Positions 1-8,864 of a stretch of 64,000 nucleotides of DNA are shown here, in pieces (position 1 is the first letter of the stretch; each line of letters opens with the position of its first letter). Source of the DNA: Asticcacaulis sp. AC466 (GTDB taxonomy: Bacteria; Pseudomonadota; Alphaproteobacteria; Caulobacterales; Caulobacteraceae); assembly GCF_000495815.1 (NCBI RefSeq), contig NZ_AWGE01000015.1, forward strand, positions 62,001 to 126,000. The letters are read 5' to 3'. A program made the translations under genes and the position numbers. The notes beneath the pieces were generated by a model, which saw only the letters and a list, made by a program, of their open reading frames with translations, had not been told where the DNA came from and searched no databases.

Positions 1-1
1 G

Positions 2-334
2 CTCAAGATGGGCGACGAGCTCGGCGGCCACATCGTATCCGGCCACGTCGATGGGCTGGCCAAACTGATCGATGCGGTTCAGGATGGCGACAGCTGGCGC
101 CTGACCTTCGAAGCGCCGTCGCCGCTGCATCGTTTTATCGCCTCCAAGGGATCGGTGGCACTCGACGGGATTTCTTTAACGGTCAATGAAGTCGAAGGCC
201 AGACCTTTGGCGTCAATATCATTCCCCACACCTGGCTGCACACGACAATATCAAAAACGGCCATCGGCGACAGCGTAAACCTTGAGGTTGATCGCTTGGC
301 GCGCTATGCCGCTCGCTGGTTCGAAACCGAGTAA
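2..334 (+). CDS. ribE: Riboflavin synthase alpha chain, C-terminal half (5' truncated by window edge)
   Basis: Riboflavin synthase dismutates two 6,7-dimethyl-8-ribityllumazine molecules into riboflavin and the pyrimidinedione precursor. About 110 C-terminal residues are present. The frame is open from base 2, so the Met at position 8 is internal, not a start. The stretch LKMGDELGGHIVSGHVDG is the beginning of the second lumazine-binding repeat; it is followed by SKGSVALDGISLTVNEV and INIIPHT-like sequence (here VNIIPHTWLHTT), all typical of this fold. The gene ends six bases before ribBA and is clearly the first visible member of a ribE-ribBA-ribH-nusB operon. The N-terminal repeat and the promoter, where an FMN riboswitch might lie, are outside the window. 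Confidence 0.95.
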   Translation, partial: LKMGDELGGHIVSGHVDGLAKLIDAVQDGDSWRLTFEAPSPLHRFIASKGSVALDGISLTVNEVEGQTFGVNIIPHTWLHTTISKTAIGDSVNLEVDRLARYAARWFETE

Positions 335-340
335 CGCGCA

Positions 341-1483
341 ATGACATTGAACAAGATCACCACAGACCTGCAATCGGCGAATTATGATAGCCCGATTTCC
401 TCGATCGAGGACATCCTGGAGGATGCGCGCAACGGTCGGCCCTATATTCTCGTCGATGCCGAAGATCGGGAAAACGAAGGCGATGTCGTCATTCCTGCCC
501 AGATGGCGACACCGGATATCATCAATTTCATGGCGCGGTTCGCGCGCGGACTGATCTGTCTGTCCATTACCGGCGAACGCGCAAAAACGCTGCGCCTGCC
601 GCCGATGGTCCATGACAATGGTGCACGTAACGGCACGGCCTTCACGGTATCGGTCGAAGCCAAGGATGGCATTTCAACCGGCATCTCACCCAAGGATCGC
701 GCCCATACGATTGCGGTCGCTATCGATCCGACCAAGGATTCGCGGGATATCGTTTCGCCGGGTCACGTCTTTCCACTGGTCGCCCGCGACGGTGGCGTGC
801 TGGTGCGCGCCGGCCATACCGAGGCCGCTGTAGACATATCGCGTATGGCCGGGCTTTACCCGGCTGGTGTCATCTGCGAAATCATCAATGATGACGGCAC
901 CATGGCTCGTCTGCCAGATTTGATAAAGTTCGCCCAGACGCATGGTATGAAGATCGGCACCATTGCCGACCTGATCGCCTATCGCCGTCGCACCGAACGC
1001 TTTGTTGAGCGCGTGCTGGATCGGCCGTTCGACAGTGAATGGGGTGGTCAGTTCCGCTTGATGGTCTATCGCAACCAACTGGACGAGTCTGAACATCTGG
1101 CCCTCGTCAAGCATCAGCCGTCGCCCAGCAAGCCAACCCTGGTGCGGATGCACCAGTTGGATATTGCGTCGGACGTCCTGGGTGGGCAGGGCGATGGATT
1201 GCGCAGCGGCTATGTGCAAAAGGCGATGCAGGTTCTGGCCGACCATAACGGCCCGGCTGTGATGGTCTTGTTGCGCGATCCCGATCCGAAGGTGTTGTCC
1301 AGCCGCTTCGGCGCCGACGACAGCCAGGCACAAAATCACCGCGGCCTGCGCGATTACGGTGTCGGTGCGCAGATATTGCTCGATCTGGGCGTGCGCGACA
1401 TGATCGCCCTGTCGGCTACGCGCCCCAAGCCCGCGGCGCTGGAAGGGTACGGCCTGTCGATCATCGACTGGCAAACCCTGTAG
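341..1483 (+). CDS. ribBA: RibBA-type protein: DHBP synthase with degenerate GTP cyclohydrolase II domain
   Basis: The N-terminal ~220 residues are a complete 3,4-dihydroxy-2-butanone-4-phosphate synthase (ribulose-5-phosphate to DHBP plus formate): acidic metal/substrate loop VDAEDRENEGD, then NGTAFTVSVEAKDGISTGIS and the GHVFPLVARDGGVLVRAGHT signature with its conserved His residues. The C-terminal ~160 residues align in position with GTP cyclohydrolase II, but the three zinc cysteines expected after VRMHQ (usual pattern C-x10-C-x-C) are absent; the region reads LDIASDVLGGQGDG. The QEGRGIGL-type motif is also gone. The domain is therefore probably inactive as a cyclohydrolase, as in the RibBX-like forms known from proteobacteria. 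A true RibA would have to be encoded elsewhere. 380 aa is normal for a bifunctional RibBA. Co-directional with ribE and ribH. Confidence 0.93.
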   Translation: MTLNKITTDLQSANYDSPISSIEDILEDARNGRPYILVDAEDRENEGDVVIPAQMATPDIINFMARFARGLICLSITGERAKTLRLPPMVHDNGARNGTAFTVSVEAKDGISTGISPKDRAHTIAVAIDPTKDSRDIVSPGHVFPLVARDGGVLVRAGHTEAAVDISRMAGLYPAGVICEIINDDGTMARLPDLIKFAQTHGMKIGTIADLIAYRRRTERFVERVLDRPFDSEWGGQFRLMVYRNQLDESEHLALVKHQPSPSKPTLVRMHQLDIASDVLGGQGDGLRSGYVQKAMQVLADHNGPAVMVLLRDPDPKVLSSRFGADDSQAQNHRGLRDYGVGAQILLDLGVRDMIALSATRPKPAALEGYGLSIIDWQTL

Positions 1484-1586
1484 ACTGGCCCTTGTAGATT
1501 GGCAAACCTTGTAAATTTCGCTTTTTTGCGCCTAGATAAAGGCGTATGAAGCCCGACTCTAGAATATACATCCGAGGACGACTCGC

Positions 1587-2054
1587 TTGACCATTGAAAC
1601 TCCGCTTCGCATCCTGATCGTCGAAAGCCGCTTTTACGACGATATTGCCGATGAACTCCTGGCCGGTGCGAAAGGTGCCCTGAGCGCCCTTGGGGCTGAA
1701 TTCGATGTGGTGACCGTTCCCGGCGCCTTCGAAATTCCGGCTGCCATCGCCATGGCGGAAGATGCCGCCCATCGTCCGATGGGCCGCGCCTACGACGGAT
1801 ATGTCGCGCTGGGTTGCGTTATTCGTGGCGATACGACGCACTATGACTATGTTTGCCAAGAATCGGCGCGTGGCTTGATGGACCTGAGCTACAAGCAGCG
1901 CCTGGCGATCGGCTATGGCATATTGACCGTTGAAGACGAAGATCAGGCGTGGGTACGTGCACGTCGCTCGGAAGGCGACAAGGGCGGTACGGTCGCCAAG
2001 GTGTGTCTGACCATGATCGGCCTGCGCAAGACCTTGATGGACGGCAGCCAATGA
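1587..2054 (+). CDS. ribH: 6,7-dimethyl-8-ribityllumazine synthase
   Basis: Condenses DHBP (from RibBA) with the ribitylamino-pyrimidinedione to give the lumazine substrate of RibE. The 155-aa product has the usual length and motifs: [19 protein letters not shown], the substrate loop VPGAFEIP, the [14 protein letters not shown] segment carrying the catalytic His, and SARGLMDL. The start is a TTG preceded by CCGAGGACG; no better ATG exists upstream in frame. The stop overlaps the nusB start (ATGA), so the two are translationally coupled. About 100 bases separate it from ribBA. Confidence 0.96.
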   Translation: MTIETPLRILIVESRFYDDIADELLAGAKGALSALGAEFDVVTVPGAFEIPAAIAMAEDAAHRPMGRAYDGYVALGCVIRGDTTHYDYVCQESARGLMDLSYKQRLAIGYGILTVEDEDQAWVRARRSEGDKGGTVAKVCLTMIGLRKTLMDGSQ

Positions 2055-2590
2055 GTGATGCGCCTCAAAATCCGGGCACGCCGCAAAGCCTGCAAGCCGT
2101 GATCGATCAGTTGAATGCCAAGGGCAGCGAACCAAAAGGTTTGTCGAACAAGGAAAAGCGCGCCCGTACCGTGTCGCGGCTTATCCTGGTTCAGGCCCTG
2201 TATCAGCTTGAATTGACCGGAACCGGTGTCGAGACGGTCATCCGTGAGTTTGCCGACCATCGCTTCGATACCGATCTGGAAGGCGAGCCTCTGGCGGCGG
2301 CTGACGAAGCCTTTTTCGCCGAGGGCGCCCGCGCCGTGGTAAAGGAGCAGTCCGTCATCGACGCGCTCATCGTTGACCGTCTGGCATCCGGCTGGCGGAT
2401 TGAGCGCCTCGATACCACGGTCCGTGCCATTCTGCGCGCCGGCACCTGGGAGTTGAAATTCCGCCAGGATATAGGGCTGGAAGTGATCATCAACGAGTAT
2501 GTCGAGATTGCGCGCGCTTTCTTTGGCGATGCCGAAGCCCGTTTTGTCAACGGCGCCTTGGACGGCATTGCCCGGGACGTTCGTAAATAA
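2051..2590 (+). CDS. nusB: Transcription antitermination factor NusB
   Basis: NusB binds BoxA RNA with NusE/S10 for antitermination of rRNA operons. The ATG overlaps the ribH stop as ATGA; a longer in-frame ORF starts inside ribH but has no NusB homology upstream. The 179-aa protein begins with a ~30-residue variable extension, then [24 protein letters not shown], the canonical arginine-rich first helix. The C-terminal helices carry [20 protein letters not shown] and [15 protein letters not shown], then the closing [11 protein letters not shown] motif. ribH-nusB linkage is standard in proteobacteria. Slightly long for the family because of the N-terminal extension. Confidence 0.95.
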   Translation: MSDAPQNPGTPQSLQAVIDQLNAKGSEPKGLSNKEKRARTVSRLILVQALYQLELTGTGVETVIREFADHRFDTDLEGEPLAAADEAFFAEGARAVVKEQSVIDALIVDRLASGWRIERLDTTVRAILRAGTWELKFRQDIGLEVIINEYVEIARAFFGDAEARFVNGALDGIARDVRK

Positions 2591-2666
2591 GCGAAATTTC
2601 ACGGAAACTTTTGTCGCAATTTCTCCGATTGCGTGCAAAATGCCGCGCGCTCACTGAGGCCGGATT

Positions 2667-3641
2667 ATGCCCGAACACGACGAATTTTCCATTATCGATC
2701 AGCTTTTCAAACCGTTGGCCGGGCTAAGCCGCGAGGCGAGGGGGCTGATTGACGATGTCGCCGTAATTCCAGGTGATGAGACGTGTGATCTTGTCATCAA
2801 TACCGACGCCTTGGTAGCGGGTATTCATTTCTTTGAGCACGACCCGCTGGACCTGGTGGCGCGCAAGCTAATGCGCGTCAATCTGTCGGACATTGTCGCC
2901 AAGGGGGCCAAGCCTTACGGCTATCAACTGATGACGGCCTGGCCGCGCGGCACGCCCTACGCCGAAAAAGCCGACTTTGTGCGCGGTCTTAAAACCGATC
3001 AGGACCGCTACGGCCTCTCGCTCTTCGGGGGAGATACCGTGTCCACCGAAGGCCCCTTGGTGGTGTCGATGACCATGTTCGGCAAGGTCCCTGCGGGTAA
3101 AGCCTTGTCGCGTCTCGGCGCGCGAACTGGCGACAGGGTGCTTATCAGTGGATATATAGGTCAAGGATATCTGGGCCTGAAGGCCTTGCAGGGGCAGCTT
3201 CTTGGTCTCTCGCATGAAGATGTCAACGAAGTGATCAGCGCCTATCACCTGCCGGAAATCCGTACAGACCTGGTGGTAGCCGTACGCGATCATGCGCGCA
3301 GCGCCATGGACATTTCCGATGGCTTGCTGGGGGACGCCAATCATTTAGCCCTCGCCAACAACCTCATGATCCGAATCGATCTCAACAAGGTGCCGACCTC
3401 GCTGTCAGCGCGCGCGGCCATTGCATCCGGTATCAGCCCGGTCGAACTGGTGACCGGCGGCGATGATTATCAAATCCTGTGTACCGCCGATGAATCGGGG
3501 GCGCGGGCGCTGGTCATGGCCGGTTTTTACGATATCGGCATGTGCCTTGGCGTGTCCGAAGATACGCCGGCCGGGGCGGAGCTATGGGCGGATGATCGAC
3601 GGATCGACGTGGCGGCCAAAGGTTATACGCACCGTCTTTAG
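2667..3641 (+). CDS. thiL: Thiamine-monophosphate kinase
   Basis: Phosphorylates thiamine monophosphate to the cofactor thiamine diphosphate with ATP. The 324-aa protein shows the AIR-synthase-like fold motifs in order: EFSIIDQLFKPLA at the N-terminus, LIDDVAVIP (metal/ATP aspartates), NTDALVAGIHF, VNLSDIVAKGAKPYGY, LFGGDTVST, the AMDISDGLLGD loop and the C-terminal GGDDYQIL motif. It follows nusB by 76 bases, the usual nusB-thiL arrangement, and is probably the last gene of the riboflavin operon. No anomalies. Confidence 0.95.
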   Translation: MPEHDEFSIIDQLFKPLAGLSREARGLIDDVAVIPGDETCDLVINTDALVAGIHFFEHDPLDLVARKLMRVNLSDIVAKGAKPYGYQLMTAWPRGTPYAEKADFVRGLKTDQDRYGLSLFGGDTVSTEGPLVVSMTMFGKVPAGKALSRLGARTGDRVLISGYIGQGYLGLKALQGQLLGLSHEDVNEVISAYHLPEIRTDLVVAVRDHARSAMDISDGLLGDANHLALANNLMIRIDLNKVPTSLSARAAIASGISPVELVTGGDDYQILCTADESGARALVMAGFYDIGMCLGVSEDTPAGAELWADDRRIDVAAKGYTHRL

Positions 3642-3764
3642 ACGTTTCTTACAAGTTGGAATATAAATCCGCCGTTCAACCAGATTGTCGAGTGGTCACA
3701 TTGCGGTTACCCCAACATCATACGCCGTGCATAAGAGCAGCGCGTGCTGTGGAGGGTAACCAAG

Positions 3765-4316
3765 ATGAAATCGATTCACAAAATTGGTGTAGTGGGCCTG
3801 GCAATCGCCTTTGGCCTGCCTATGGCCGCTTCGGCCCAGCAATATGATGTCCGTCAGTATGACGGCTATTGCTACGCCAAGAAGAAGGATGCTCAACGAA
3901 ACGGTACCATTATCGGCGCCGTAATCGGTGGTCTGGTTGGTAGCCAGGTGTCAAAGCATGAACGAGGTCTTGGCACTGTCGGTGGTGCCGTTATTGGCGG
4001 CGCCATAGGTAACAGCGCAGGCAAGTCCAGCGTCAAATGCTACAATGGCGAATATTACTCCTATCAGGGCGCCTATTACGATCCGGCGCCGCCGCCTGCC
4101 GGCTATTCTGTTGTCTACTACAAGGAACGGCCGCCGCAAGGTTACTACCAGAAGGTCTATTACGACCGGTATCACCATGAGCGTCCCGGTCCGTGGGGGT
4201 ATAGCAATGATGCCTGGCGTCACGACGATCAGAACCCGAATGGTTGGCGCGACAAAAATGGCTATTGGCATGACGGCTGGCGCGATTCTAACGGTCGGTG
4301 GCATGAACGCCGCTAG
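3765..4316 (+). CDS. Exported glycine-zipper (2TM) protein with tryptophan-rich C-terminal repeats
   Basis: The start chosen is ATG 3765, eight bases after GGAGGG (3751-3756); a GTG 21 bases upstream would include the ribosome-binding site in coding sequence. A signal peptide (MKSIHKIG, hydrophobic core, cleavage near ASAQQ) is followed by a glycine-zipper segment GTIIGAVIGGLVGSQV...GAVIGGAIGNSAG of the type found in outer-membrane 17-kDa-antigen-like proteins. Then come a Tyr/Pro-rich linker and a C-terminal repeat of the WRDKNGYWHDG / WRDSNGRWHE kind. No lipobox is visible, so the mature protein is probably periplasmic or membrane-inserted through the zipper. Its function is unknown; a role in envelope stability would be inference. 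Monocistronic, with its own terminator. Confidence 0.75.
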   Translation: MKSIHKIGVVGLAIAFGLPMAASAQQYDVRQYDGYCYAKKKDAQRNGTIIGAVIGGLVGSQVSKHERGLGTVGGAVIGGAIGNSAGKSSVKCYNGEYYSYQGAYYDPAPPPAGYSVVYYKERPPQGYYQKVYYDRYHHERPGPWGYSNDAWRHDDQNPNGWRDKNGYWHDGWRDSNGRWHERR

Positions 4317-4350
4317 CCTTCCGAGCATTGGACTATAGTCTGAGGATGCG

Positions 4351-4380
4351 AAGCCCTCCGGTTCACCGGAGGGTTTTGTC
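4351..4380 (+). terminator. Rho-independent terminator after the glycine-zipper gene
   Basis: Arms CCCTCCGG (4354-4361) and CCGGAGGG (4366-4373) enclose a TTCA loop and are followed by TTTTGTCTTT. The position, about 35 bases after the stop codon, fits termination of the 3765-4316 gene. Confidence 0.85.
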
Positions 4381-4484
4381 TTTATCAACCATTTACGGCT
4401 AATTTCTCGAGCACCGGTCCCTGCGTTTCGAAGGGCTATAAACGGTTTGGCGGCACCAAATCGTGTTTTGGAAATTTTGGCGAA

Positions 4485-4928
4485 ATGACGAACCTGATCG
4501 ATAAACGTGCGCTCTTCTGCGGCCTTAGCGGTTTGATCATCGGTTGCGCCTTGGCTCTGCCGGTACAGGCGAGTAGTGGCGAGGGCAAGGAAGGGAAGGC
4601 GGCTTCGGCGCCTTCCGTACAACTGGGAGCCATCGGCATTCCGGTCACGGTCGACGGCAAGGTGGTCAACTACATCTTTCTCAGCATCAAGATAAATCTC
4701 AGCCCCAAGGCGAACGAGGCCAAGATGCGGGATATGGAACCCTATTTCCGTGACACATTGGTACGCGTGTCGTCCCGTGTGTCTTTCGCCCAGGCCAAGC
4801 GCGATGACCTCCTGGACGAGGCCCGCTTCAAGCAGGTGATGACCCCCGAGTGGAGCAAGATCACCGGGGCGGGTATGATTACCTCGATCGATATCGTCTC
4901 TCAGAGCCCTAAACGGCATCCCAGATAA
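4485..4928 (+). CDS. Exported protein with FliL-like architecture, function uncertain
   Basis: 147 aa with an N-terminal hydrophobic stretch (about residues 9-29, GLSGLIIGCALALPVQA) that may be a signal peptide or a single anchor. The soluble part follows the general FliL pattern: a predicted beta strand NYIFLSIKINL, then a helix MRDMEPYFRDTLVRVSSRVSF, then a short helical segment and a closing strand TSIDIVSQSP. FliL proteins stabilise the flagellar stator, but no other flagellar gene lies in the window, and conservation is too weak to be sure. It could equally be an unrelated small periplasmic protein. It stands alone between the terminator at 4351-4380 and the long hppA leader. Confidence 0.55.
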   Translation: MTNLIDKRALFCGLSGLIIGCALALPVQASSGEGKEGKAASAPSVQLGAIGIPVTVDGKVVNYIFLSIKINLSPKANEAKMRDMEPYFRDTLVRVSSRVSFAQAKRDDLLDEARFKQVMTPEWSKITGAGMITSIDIVSQSPKRHPR

Positions 4929-5212
4929 CATTATGCCGCAAGCTGCACAGGTTGTTGCGCTGCATTACATCCTAACTTCCTGAATTTTCATAAGATAAGT
5001 ATTCGTGGCTCTGCAATGCAGCATTCACGACGTAAAAGTCTTTGAAATATAATGGGTTGTGCGCTCATCTTCGCTTGAAACTCAGATAAACATAAGGCAC
5101 TCTTTGCCCCTGTCAGAAAATAAGGCTCTGAATTTGTCCTGTTTTTTGACTCCTAGAGCGGGGGTGGCAGGTTAGCGACACTCCTTACATATAAAGATAC
5201 AGGGGTTACACT
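4929..5212 (+). other. AT-richer intergenic leader upstream of hppA
   Basis: 284 bases without a convincing ORF. The sequence is visibly richer in A/T than its surroundings, which fits a promoter/leader. A TTGACT hexamer lies at 5146-5151 but no convincing -10 follows at normal spacing. CAGGGG at 5201-5206 serves as ribosome-binding site for hppA. I see no known riboswitch. Confidence 0.5.
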
Positions 5213-7372
5213 ATGAATATTGCTTTGATGCTGGCGATTGCGGCCGGCATACTTGGCCTGCTGTATGGCGTCATTCAGACCCTCAATCTGATGAAGGCCA
5301 GCGCGGGTAATGCGCGAATGCAGGAAATCGCCGCGGCAATCCAGGAAGGGGCTGCGGCATATCTCAAGCGTCAGTATACCACCATCGCCCTTGTGGGCGT
5401 CGTTATCTTTGTCCTGGCCTTCTGGAAGCTCGGCGCCTTATCCGCTATCGGATTTGCCATCGGCGCGCTCCTGTCGGGTGCAGCTGGTTATGCCGGTATG
5501 CTGATATCGGTAAGGGCAAACGTCCGGACAGCTCAGGCCGCTTCGGAAAGCCTGCAAAAGGGCCTCAAGCTGGCTTTCAGCGCCGGTGCTGTCACCGGCC
5601 TGTTCGTCGCTGGTGGTGCCCTTCTCGGCGTGTCAGGCTACTATGCCTATCTGACCGAAGTACTGAAACTGGGCGCGCATGACCGTGAACTGATCAACGC
5701 TCTGGTCAGCCTTGGTTTCGGCGCCTCCCTGATTTCGATTTTCGCCCGCCTCGGCGGCGGCATCTTCACCAAGGGCGCGGATGTCGGCGGTGACATGGTT
5801 GGTAAGGTCGAGGCCGGCATACCGGAAGACGATCCCCGTAACCCGGCGACCATCGCCGATAACGTCGGCGACAATGTTGGCGATTGCGCCGGTATGGCGG
5901 CCGATTTGTTCGAAACCTATGCGGTGACAACGGTCGCCACCATGGTTCTGGCAGCCATATTCTTCGGTGACACGCCGTATGTGAACACCATGATGCTATT
6001 GCCGCTGGTCATCTGCGCCGTTTGCATCTTCACCTCTATCGCCGGCACCTTCTTTGTTCGTCTGGGTAAGAGCCAGAACATCATGGGGGCGTTGTACAAG
6101 GGATTGATCGCCACCGGCCTGATGTCCATTATCGCCGTCGGCGGCGTCATCAAATACATGGATGGTCTGGGTCTCGATACGCCCTTCTCCTATACGGCGG
6201 CAGGCACGACCTTCACCTTTACCGGCATGACCCTCTTCTGGTGCGGCATGGTCGGGTTGGCGGTGACGGCGGGCTTTATCGTTGTGACCGAATACTATAC
6301 CGGCACAGGCAAGCGTCCAGTCGTCTCTATTGCCCAGGCTTCGGTCACCGGGCACGGGACGAACGTCATCCAGGGGCTGGCCGTTTCCATGGAATCCACG
6401 GCTATACCGGCCCTGATCATCGTCGCCGGCATCATCAGCTGTTATATGCTGGCGGGGCTCTTCGGGATCGCCATCGCCACCACCACCATGCTGGCCTTGG
6501 CGGGGATGATTGTGGCCCTCGATGCCTTTGGCCCGGTTACCGACAATGCGGGTGGCATTGCCGAAATGGCGGGTCTGGACAAGGAAGTGCGTCATACCAC
6601 CGATGCACTCGATGCGGTCGGCAACACCACCAAGGCCGTCACCAAGGGCTATGCCATCGGTTCGGCCGGTCTGGGGGCGCTTGTCCTCTTCGCCGCCTAT
6701 ACGTCGGACCTGAAATATTTTGCGGCCCACGCGACGCCGGGTTCGTTCTTTGACGGTCTGGGCGATCTCACCTTCTCGCTATCGTCACCGTGGGTCGTCA
6801 TCGGCCTGCTGATCGGCGGCCTGCTGCCCTATCTGTTCGGCGGCATGGGTATGACGGCGGTCGGCAAGGCCGCGCAGGCGGTGGTAGAGGAAGTGCGCAA
6901 GCAGTTCCGCGAAGACCCAGGTATCATGGCCGGCACGTCGAAACCGAACTACGCCCGGGCAGTGGACATGCTGACCAAGGCGGCGATCCGCGAAATGATC
7001 GTTCCATCCTTGTTGCCGGTCCTGTCGCCGATCGTTCTGTTCGTTGTCGTCTACAAACTGGGCGGCGCGGTGCCGGCGTTTGAAGCGCTGGGCGCCATGC
7101 TGCTTGGTGTCATCGTTACCGGCATCTTCGTCGCCATATCCATGACCTCTGGCGGCGGCGCATGGGACAATGCCAAGAAATCGTTTGAAGACGGTTTCAA
7201 GGATAAGGATGGCGTGGTCCATCACAAAGGCTCTGAAGCGCATAAGGCGTCTGTTACCGGGGATACGGTTGGCGATCCTTATAAGGATACGGCTGGTCCT
7301 GCTGTCAATCCGATGATCAAGATCACCAACATCGTGGCCTTGCTCATGCTCGCGGTCATGGCTCACGGTTGA
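5213..7372 (+). CDS. hppA: Proton-translocating membrane-bound pyrophosphatase (K+-independent type)
   Basis: Couples hydrolysis of cytoplasmic PPi to proton export (or the reverse). 719 aa with about 16 membrane segments, a normal length. The catalytic loop [20 protein letters not shown] supplies the Mg-PPi aspartates, followed by [20 protein letters not shown] later acidic loop is [18 protein letters not shown], and a third near the C-terminus reads [21 protein letters not shown]. The segment [15 protein letters not shown] carries Lys at the position where K+-dependent enzymes have Ala, which predicts the K+-independent, H+-pumping class. Likely monocistronic, followed by strong hairpins. 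PPi from the nearby biosynthetic reactions would be its substrate. Confidence 0.97.
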   Translation: MNIALMLAIAAGILGLLYGVIQTLNLMKASAGNARMQEIAAAIQEGAAAYLKRQYTTIALVGVVIFVLAFWKLGALSAIGFAIGALLSGAAGYAGMLISVRANVRTAQAASESLQKGLKLAFSAGAVTGLFVAGGALLGVSGYYAYLTEVLKLGAHDRELINALVSLGFGASLISIFARLGGGIFTKGADVGGDMVGKVEAGIPEDDPRNPATIADNVGDNVGDCAGMAADLFETYAVTTVATMVLAAIFFGDTPYVNTMMLLPLVICAVCIFTSIAGTFFVRLGKSQNIMGALYKGLIATGLMSIIAVGGVIKYMDGLGLDTPFSYTAAGTTFTFTGMTLFWCGMVGLAVTAGFIVVTEYYTGTGKRPVVSIAQASVTGHGTNVIQGLAVSMESTAIPALIIVAGIISCYMLAGLFGIAIATTTMLALAGMIVALDAFGPVTDNAGGIAEMAGLDKEVRHTTDALDAVGNTTKAVTKGYAIGSAGLGALVLFAAYTSDLKYFAAHATPGSFFDGLGDLTFSLSSPWVVIGLLIGGLLPYLFGGMGMTAVGKAAQAVVEEVRKQFREDPGIMAGTSKPNYARAVDMLTKAAIREMIVPSLLPVLSPIVLFVVVYKLGGAVPAFEALGAMLLGVIVTGIFVAISMTSGGGAWDNAKKSFEDGFKDKDGVVHHKGSEAHKASVTGDTVGDPYKDTAGPAVNPMIKITNIVALLMLAVMAHG

Positions 7373-7394
7373 TCGCCAGAGGGCCAGTATAGAT

Positions 7395-7421
7395 CGCCGA
7401 TCTGACGGAATCAGATCGGCG
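7395..7421 (+). terminator. Hairpin directly downstream of hppA
   Basis: GCCGATCTGA (7396-7405) and TCAGATCGGC (7411-7420) pair perfectly around CGGAA, extended by C7395-G7421, followed by CTCTATTTCTTT. It lies 23 bases after the hppA stop; the T-tract is imperfect, so termination efficiency is uncertain. Confidence 0.65.
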
Positions 7422-7451
7422 CTCTATTTCTTTGCTTTACACGGTTTTTTA

Positions 7452-7478
7452 TCCGAAAAGTGCGTCACACTTTTCGGA
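7452..7478. repeat. Perfect palindrome of the alphaproteobacterial intergenic CCGAAAA/TTTTCGG type
   Basis: TCCGAAAAGTG (7452-7462) and CACTTTTCGGA (7468-7478) form an 11-bp perfect inverted repeat with a 5-base spacer. From memory, palindromes with this core are common dispersed intergenic elements in Alphaproteobacteria. It sits between the hppA hairpin and the shared hppA/bamE terminator, so it is not needed for termination. Confidence 0.6.
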
Positions 7479-7491
7479 AAGCACTCTAACA

Positions 7492-7522
7492 AAAAGCCCG
7501 CCAGGCAACTGGCGGGCTTTTA
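7492..7522. terminator. Bidirectional terminator between hppA and bamE
   Basis: AGCCCGCCAG and CTGGCGGGCT pair around GCAA, flanked by an A-run on the left and TTTTA on the right, so it can terminate transcripts from both sides. The two flanking genes converge here. Confidence 0.88.
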
Positions 7523-7541
7523 TATTGGGTATAGGCAGGAA

Positions 7542-8036
7542 CTATTCGCGGCGGCGGTTGTTGCCGGGGTTGCGATCCTGATCGTTGCTGAGGCGTTGAT
7601 GGCCGACGGTGCCCAGTACCTGCTCCAGAGCGGTGAGGGACCGGCCGCGGGTTGGCGTTTTGTTGGGGTTCGGTGTCAGGTCGCGGCCATCAGCGAGCGA
7701 CAGCGTCTTCACCGCTGTCACCGTCTGGGTGCCGGTATCGAAATTGACCACTGTCACCGAGCGCGACGTCACGCGCGACTGTTTGTAGGTCATTTTCATC
7801 GACGTCTGGTCGATATAGTACCATTCCGACGGATTGTAGATCGACGTCTGGGACGGTGCGCCCAGCTTGTCGAGCACCACGGCTTGCGTATCGCCAACCT
7901 TGATGTCTGTGGAGGGCTTGGCGTCGTGGGACAGGTAGCCATGGTGCGTCATGGTCGGCGCGCACGCCTGGACCATGAGGGCCAGGGCCGAAACGCCAGC
8001 GATTACCAGACTGGTCTTAAGAGTAGGCAGGCGCAT
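7542..8036 (-). CDS. bamE: Outer membrane protein assembly factor BamE (SmpA/OmlA family lipoprotein)
   Basis: BamE is the small lipoprotein subunit of the BAM complex that stabilises BamA (encoded at about 35-37 kb here). The 164-aa precursor has a charged N-terminus, a hydrophobic core and a lipobox-like VQAC, giving a lipidated Cys near residue 25. The SmpA/OmlA domain is recognisable from KVGDTQAVVLDKLGAPSQTS, then EWYYIDQTSMKMTY and a strand VTVVNFDT. The C-terminal ~50 residues are polar, low-complexity and specific to this lineage. The gene diverges from the CBP3-like gene, the order common in Alphaproteobacteria. Confidence 0.88.
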   Translation of the reverse strand: MRLPTLKTSLVIAGVSALALMVQACAPTMTHHGYLSHDAKPSTDIKVGDTQAVVLDKLGAPSQTSIYNPSEWYYIDQTSMKMTYKQSRVTSRSVTVVNFDTGTQTVTAVKTLSLADGRDLTPNPNKTPTRGRSLTALEQVLGTVGHQRLSNDQDRNPGNNRRRE

Positions 8037-8198
8037 GAATATCCTGTTTAGTAAACGAACGCATTTGACCTATAGGGAATTTAGGCTTACGGCAAGCTTA
8101 AGGCCTAAACATGGCCATGAATAGTGAAATTTTTTGCCCCGGCCGTAACCCGGATGCGCCTGTTTTCAAGGCGGCTTTTGCGACGGCGAGGATGAGAT

Positions 8199-8864
8199 AT
8201 GCAACCCCTTTTGGATAAACTCAAATCCGTCTTCAAACCGCGACCGGTTAAGCTGATTGGTGATCGCCTGTACGCCGCTTGCGTGACGCAGGCGCGTCTG
8301 CCGGTCTTCTATGTCGATTACGGCATCGACGACGCCATCGGCGCTCGTTTCGAGCTTTTGACGTTTCACGTCGGTCTGGTTGTGACGCGGCTGAAATCTT
8401 TGCCCGCCGATGACCCGAGGACGGAGCAGGCGCGTGACACGGCCCAGCATCTGTTCGACGCGTTTTTGCTGGCGCTTGATTCGACGCTTCGCGAACAAGG
8501 TGTCGGTGATCTGGCCGTACCGAAGCGGATGAAAAAGCTGGGTCTGGTGATCTACACCCGCATGAAGCACTGGGACGATCTGTGGCGTGATGGGGCGGGA
8601 TTGGGCGCCGAGGCGGACTATGCCGCCCGAACAATCTTTGCGGGCAGCGACTATTCCGGCGAGACGGAGGGCGAGGGCGCCCAGGATGCTATATCCGCGG
8701 CCGTCCTTGAACGCGCCCAGGCCTTTGCCATCTATGCTCAGAACGCCTATGACGCCTTTCGCGTTGATGACACGCTGGCGGGGCGCATAAGCTGGCCTGC
8801 GCCAGCAGCGCTTGAAATTGCCGAGGACTCGGCCGAGACCATAATTACCAGTGGAGATGCGTAA
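8199..8864 (+). CDS. Ubiquinol-cytochrome c chaperone family protein (CBP3-like)
   Basis: 221-aa soluble alpha-helical protein related to mitochondrial Cbp3, which assists cytochrome b maturation in complex III. Recognisable family features are YAACVTQARLPVFYVDYGI, the helix RFELLTFHVGLVVTRLK, and the segment DSTLREQGVGDLAVPKRMKKL. The ATG is preceded by AGGATGAG. It is directly followed (TAA then ATG with no gap) by the DUF177 gene and so is co-translated with it. The bamE / CBP3 / DUF177 / plsX / fabH order supports the assignment. The role in bacteria is inferred from the family. Confidence 0.85.
   Translation: MQPLLDKLKSVFKPRPVKLIGDRLYAACVTQARLPVFYVDYGIDDAIGARFELLTFHVGLVVTRLKSLPADDPRTEQARDTAQHLFDAFLLALDSTLREQGVGDLAVPKRMKKLGLVIYTRMKHWDDLWRDGAGLGAEADYAARTIFAGSDYSGETEGEGAQDAISAAVLERAQAFAIYAQNAYDAFRVDDTLAGRISWPAPAALEIAEDSAETIITSGDA

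Noticed and set aside
1949-2050. Extended NusB start inside ribH
   Set aside because: The extra residues are out-of-frame ribH sequence; ATG 2051 overlaps the ribH stop as expected for coupling.
5146-5176. TTGACT as -35 of hppA
   Set aside because: No acceptable -10 element at 10-18 bases downstream; promoter left unassigned.
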